From: an uncultured Paraprevotella sp. | GTDB lineage: Bacteria > Bacteroidota > Bacteroidia > Bacteroidales > Bacteroidaceae | DNA: 64,000 nucleotides | Assembly: GCA_944321365.1 (NCBI GenBank) | Contig: CALULA010000012.1 | Coordinates: forward strand, 1 to 64,000 | Direction: 5' to 3' | Shown here: positions 60,777-64,000 of the stretch, piece by piece | Numbering within the stretch: position 1 is the first letter of the stretch | Layout of the letters: each line of letters opens with the position of its first letter | Notes under the pieces: generated by a model | Database searches by the model: none | The model's input: only the letters and a program-made list of their open reading frames with translations | Told to the model about the DNA's origin: nothing | Translations under genes and position numbers: made by a program

Positions 60777-62744
60777 ATGTCAGAAGAAGAGATAAAAGGT
60801 ACGAATTATTCAGCCAGCAGCATCCAGGTGCTCGAAGGCCTGGAGGCCGTACGCAAGCGCCCCGCCATGTACATCGGCGACATCAGTGAAAAAGGTCTGC
60901 ACCATCTGGTGTATGAAACGGTGGACAACTCCATCGACGAAGCACTTGCCGGCTTTTGCACACACATAGAAGTCACCATCAACGAAGATAATTCCATCAC
61001 CGTACAGGACAACGGCCGCGGCATACCCGTGGATATGCACGAAAAGGAGCACAAGTCTGCCCTGGAAGTGGTCATGACCGTACTCCATGCGGGCGGAAAG
61101 TTCGACAAGGGGTCCTATAAGGTATCAGGCGGACTGCACGGTGTCGGTGTATCCTGCGTCAACGCCCTCTCCACACACATGCTCTCGCAGGTGTACCGCG
61201 ACGGGAAGATCTACCAGCAGGAATATGAATGCGGCAAACCGCTCTATCCCGTCAAGGTGGTAGGAGAAACCAACCTGCGGGGCACACGCCAGCAGTTCTG
61301 GCCGGACGGCAGCATCTTTATCACCACTACCTACAAGTATGACATACTGGCCAACCGCATGCGTGAACTGGCATTCCTCAACGCCGGCATCACCATCGTG
61401 CTGACCGACGAGCGCGAGAAGGACGAGAACGGCAAGCCACGCTCCGAGACCTTCCACAGCAAGGACGGCCTGAAGGAGTTCGTGCGCTATATCGACTCCA
61501 GCCGCATCCACCTGTTCAACGATGTCATCTATCTGAACACGACGAAACAGGACGTTCCCATTGAAGTAGCCATCATGTACAACACGGGCTACAACGAGAA
61601 CATCCATTCGTATGTGAACAACATCAACACCATAGAGGGCGGAACGCATCTGGCCGGATTCCGCACGGCACTGACCCGCACGCTGAAGAAGTATGCGGAG
61701 GACAACTACGCCAAGGAACTGGAAAAGCTGGAGAAGAACAAGGTGGAAATCTCCGGCGAGGACTTCCGCGAGGGCCTCACGGCCGTCATCTCCATCAAGG
61801 TGGCAGAGCCGCAGTTCGAGGGACAGACCAAGACGAAACTGGGCAACAACGAAGTGGCGGGTGCCGTACAGCAGGCCGTGGGCGAGGCCCTGACCTACTA
61901 TCTGGAGGAGCACCCCAAGGAGGCCAAGCAGATTGTGGACAAGGTGATTCTGGCCGCCACGGCACGTGTGGCCGCCCGCAAGGCCCGTGAGAGCGTACAG
62001 CGCAAAAGCCCGATGTCCGGAGGAGGCATGCCGGGCAAGCTGGCCGACTGTTCGGACAAGGACGCCGCCAACTGCGAGCTGTTCATCGTGGAGGGTGACT
62101 CGGCCGGAGGCTCGGCCAAACAGGGCCGCAGCCGCCAGTTCCAGGCCATCCTGCCCATCCGCGGAAAGATCTTCAACGTGGAACGGGTGATGTGGCACAA
62201 GGCATTCGAACACGAGGAGGTGAACAACATCATACAGGCCCTGGGCGTACGCTTCGGACTGGGCGAGGACAGCAAGGAGGCCAACTACGACAAGCTGCGC
62301 TACTACAAGGTCATCATCATGACCGATGCCGATGTCGACGGCTCGCACATCGACACGTTACTGATGACCCTCTTCTACCGCTACATGCCGGAACTGATAC
62401 AGAAAGGACACCTGTTCATCGCCACGCCGCCGCTCTACCGCTGCAAGAAAGGCAAGATCGAGGAGTACTGCTATACGGAGACCGACCGTCTGCGCTTCAT
62501 GGAACAGTACAACAACGGCTCGGAACAGGGCGTCACCGTACAGCGCTATAAAGGTCTGGGCGAGATGAATCCGGAACAGCTCTGGGAGACCACGATGAAT
62601 CCGGAGACCCGTCTGCTGAAGCAGGTGACCATCGAGGACGCCGCAGGGGCAGACTATGTGTTCTCCATGCTGATGGGAGAAGACGTAGGACCGCGCCGCG
62701 AGTTCATCGAGCAGAATGCCACCTACGCCAACATCGACGCATAA
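60777..62744 (+). CDS. gyrB: DNA gyrase subunit B
   Basis: The 655-residue GHKL ATPase subunit has IQVLEGLEAVRKRPAMYIGD, DNGRGIPVD, GGLHGVGVSCVNALS, the TOPRIM motifs EGDSAGGSAKQGR and DADVDGSHI, and the ending EDVGPRREFIEQNA. The length (655) matches gyrases lacking the E. coli 170-residue insertion; the final NA(T)YANIDA is the Bacteroidales GyrB ending. Introduces negative supercoils with GyrA. Single gene with promoter and terminator. Confidence 0.98.
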   Translation: MSEEEIKGTNYSASSIQVLEGLEAVRKRPAMYIGDISEKGLHHLVYETVDNSIDEALAGFCTHIEVTINEDNSITVQDNGRGIPVDMHEKEHKSALEVVMTVLHAGGKFDKGSYKVSGGLHGVGVSCVNALSTHMLSQVYRDGKIYQQEYECGKPLYPVKVVGETNLRGTRQQFWPDGSIFITTTYKYDILANRMRELAFLNAGITIVLTDEREKDENGKPRSETFHSKDGLKEFVRYIDSSRIHLFNDVIYLNTTKQDVPIEVAIMYNTGYNENIHSYVNNINTIEGGTHLAGFRTALTRTLKKYAEDNYAKELEKLEKNKVEISGEDFREGLTAVISIKVAEPQFEGQTKTKLGNNEVAGAVQQAVGEALTYYLEEHPKEAKQIVDKVILAATARVAARKARESVQRKSPMSGGGMPGKLADCSDKDAANCELFIVEGDSAGGSAKQGRSRQFQAILPIRGKIFNVERVMWHKAFEHEEVNNIIQALGVRFGLGEDSKEANYDKLRYYKVIIMTDADVDGSHIDTLLMTLFYRYMPELIQKGHLFIATPPLYRCKKGKIEEYCYTETDRLRFMEQYNNGSEQGVTVQRYKGLGEMNPEQLWETTMNPETRLLKQVTIEDAAGADYVFSMLMGEDVGPRREFIEQNATYANIDA

Positions 62745-62778
62745 GGCGGGCCGCAACCATAACGGCCATCACCTCATA

Positions 62779-62823
62779 AGGAAGAGCATCCCGCTGACGG
62801 ATTGTCAGCGGGATGCTCTTCCT
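62779..62823 (+). terminator. Intrinsic terminator of gyrB
   Basis: A perfect 20-bp stem (5' arm 62779-62798, 3' arm 62804-62823) with the loop GGATT is followed by CTTT. This is the longest perfect hairpin in the window. Confidence 0.92.
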
Positions 62824-62844
62824 CTTTAGTAATCGCTATCAGTA

Positions 62845-62980
62845 TCAATAGGCCATTTCACAAACCACCGTGTAGACAGCCCTGAATGCCAGACCGCCTT
62901 CACCGAAGTTCTCTTCAGCTGTCAGGTAGAGGCGATTGTCGCTGTACTTCACCGTGTGGTATGACTCATCAATGCCACCG
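62845..62980 (-). pseudogene. Possible 3'-end gene remnant between gyrB and DUF3109
   Basis: On the minus strand an open frame ends at TGA 62845-62847 and reads GGIDESYHTVKYSDNRLYLT then AEENFGEGGLAFRAVYTVVC, a plausible C-terminal beta-strand region of a secreted protein, but it has no start: upstream it runs into the DUF3109 coding end in another frame. I do not recognise the family. Confidence 0.35.
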
Positions 62981-62983
62981 GAC

Positions 62984-63595
62984 TTATTCCTCCAGATAAC
63001 CCTGCTTACGCAGTTCGTTCACCGCCTCCTCCAGTTCGGCATACCAGTCGGCCCCGAAACGGCGCACCAGCGGCTCTTTCAGAAAACGGTAGACGGGCAA
63101 GTTCAACTGTCGCCCTCTCTCCACAGCCATCTTACAAACATCCCAGCGGTGATAGTTCAGGGCCACGCAGTCGCCTACTTTTTTAAGTCGTATCGGATAA
63201 AGGTGACAAGAAAGAGGTTTATAAAAACCCGATTTCCCGGTCCGATAAGCTTTTTCCAAAGCGCAATAACAATGTCCTTGCTCATCATAACACGTAAACA
63301 CGCAATCTTTTCCATTAACGATACTGGTCACCAGATCGCCTTCTTCATCAGTATAAACCACACCTTGACGATCTATCACGGCCTGTGCCGAGGCCGACAG
63401 CATCGACCACACCGCTGGTAAGGCCTCTTCCAGCTCGGCCACTTCGTCCAGTTCCACCGGTGCACCTGCATCACCTTCAATACAGCAGACACCTTTACAC
63501 GCATCCAAATCGCAACAGAACTTCTCTGAAAGACAATCAACCGACACCAGCGTATCATCAATCTGAATCACCGGAATGCACTTCTCATTATTCAT
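62984..63595 (-). CDS. DUF3109 family cysteine-rich protein
   Basis: The 203-residue protein has three Cys clusters: CCDLDACKGVCC (residues about 27-38), CYCALEKAYRTGKSGFYKPLSCHLYP (middle) and a lone C in WDVCKMAVERG. This is the DUF3109 pattern, similar to YkgJ-type putative zinc/iron-sulphur proteins. It starts 3 bases after the uracil-DNA glycosylase stop and is in the same operon; its role is not known. Confidence 0.9.
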   Translation of the reverse strand: MNNEKCIPVIQIDDTLVSVDCLSEKFCCDLDACKGVCCIEGDAGAPVELDEVAELEEALPAVWSMLSASAQAVIDRQGVVYTDEEGDLVTSIVNGKDCVFTCYDEQGHCYCALEKAYRTGKSGFYKPLSCHLYPIRLKKVGDCVALNYHRWDVCKMAVERGRQLNLPVYRFLKEPLVRRFGADWYAELEEAVNELRKQGYLEE

Positions 63596-63598
63596 TTT

Positions 63599-64000
63599 CT
63601 ACCATTTAATCGGGGTTTCACCATGTTGTTCCAGATAGGCATTGGCCCGGCTGAAATGCCGGTTGCCGAAGAAGCCGTGAAAGGCCGACAGGGGCGAGGG
63701 ATGGGCCGAAGCAAGCACCAGATGGCGGTTGCGGTCGATGAACGCACCCTTCTTCTGCGCATAGGCCCCCCAGAGGATGAACACCAGATGTTCACGCTCC
63801 TCGGCCAACGCACGGATGGCCGCATCGGTGAACTCCTCCCAGCCGTGCCGCTGATGCGACCCGGCCTGATGCGCACGCACCGTCAGCGTGGCGTTGAGCA
63901 GCAGCACGCCCTGCTCTGCCCAACGGGTCAGATTCCCGCTTTGCGGAACAGGAGTTCCCAGATCGTCCTGTATCTCTTTGAAAATATTCTGCAGCGAGGG
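63599..64000 (-). CDS. ung: Uracil-DNA glycosylase (C-terminal part, cut by the window end)
   Basis: The visible 133 residues are the C-terminal part of family 1 [38 protein letters not shown] and the minor-groove loop [18 protein letters not shown], with SRANAYL near the end. The catalytic GQDPYHG motif would lie beyond the window. It removes uracil from DNA. It heads a two-gene unit with DUF3109 as far as can be seen. Confidence 0.95.
   Translation of the reverse strand, partial: PSLQNIFKEIQDDLGTPVPQSGNLTRWAEQGVLLLNATLTVRAHQAGSHQRHGWEEFTDAAIRALAEEREHLVFILWGAYAQKKGAFIDRNRHLVLASAHPSPLSAFHGFFGNRHFSRANAYLEQHGETPIKW

Overview
The window is a contiguous chromosomal segment from a member of the Bacteroidales, most likely a Bacteroidaceae-type gut commensal. 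The main evidence is about twenty copies of the Bacteroidota -7 promoter box TAnnTTTG placed just upstream of genes. Other signs are a hybrid two-component (HTCS) sugar regulator, T9SS-type sorting domains, PCMD and calycin-like secreted proteins, the glycine-lipid acyltransferase pair and the Bacteroidota form of the division/cell-wall cluster. Coding third positions are rich in C and G. Species cannot be named from the sequence alone.

Layout. 1-1.9 kb: a truncated flavin-binding-protein remnant and a divergent pair (MBL-like secreted protein / HxlR regulator). 2-13.5 kb: a carbohydrate island with an HTCS sensor-regulator, a very large GH78-type alpha-L-rhamnosidase and a clan GH-A glycosidase with RICIN, Fn3 and LamG modules; no SusC/SusD pair is present. 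13.6-25.8 kb: lrgAB, a secreted repeat-like protein, alkaline phosphatase, an HhH protein, an NSS transporter, VanZ, CYTH, a 49-codon membrane peptide, release factor 2, acyl-CoA synthetase and an M20 deacylase. 25.8-30.1 kb: the operon dut - TPR lipoprotein - DUF4292 lipoprotein - EnvC-like factor. 30.2-33.9 kb: dGTPase and the glsA-glsB lipid genes. 34-49.7 kb: the dcw cluster on the minus strand (rsmH, ftsL, ftsI, murE, mraY, murD, ftsW, murG, murC, ftsQ, ftsA, ftsZ, yqeY), without mraZ. 49.9-58.1 kb: an accessory stretch of secreted proteins (cyclophilin, PCMD lipoprotein, outer-membrane barrel, calycin-like proteins, an unlisted 57-aa peptide) with one intact and one decayed Rpn/PD-(D/E)XK nuclease gene. 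58.1-64 kb: a membrane-bound AraC-type regulator, recO, tRNA-Glu, rpsT, gyrB, DUF3109 and a partial ung.

The most unusual structure is a family of short intergenic arrays. A near-palindromic 8-bp core, TT(G/C)CG(C/G)AA, recurs with a spacing of 22 bp (21 once) in two to four, perhaps five, copies. Six clear arrays and one degenerate one were found (about 10.5, 17.8, 22.7, 33.4, 50.7, 54.75 and, weakly, 40.65 kb). Each lies directly downstream of a gene's stop codon, and none of those genes has a strong hairpin-plus-U-tract terminator close behind it; several other genes in the window do have such hairpins but no array. I do not recognise this element.

Several start codons were chosen because the upstream candidate ATG lies within or upstream of the -7 promoter box (acyl-CoA synthetase, M20 deacylase, murG, the 33.5-kb secreted protein, GH78).
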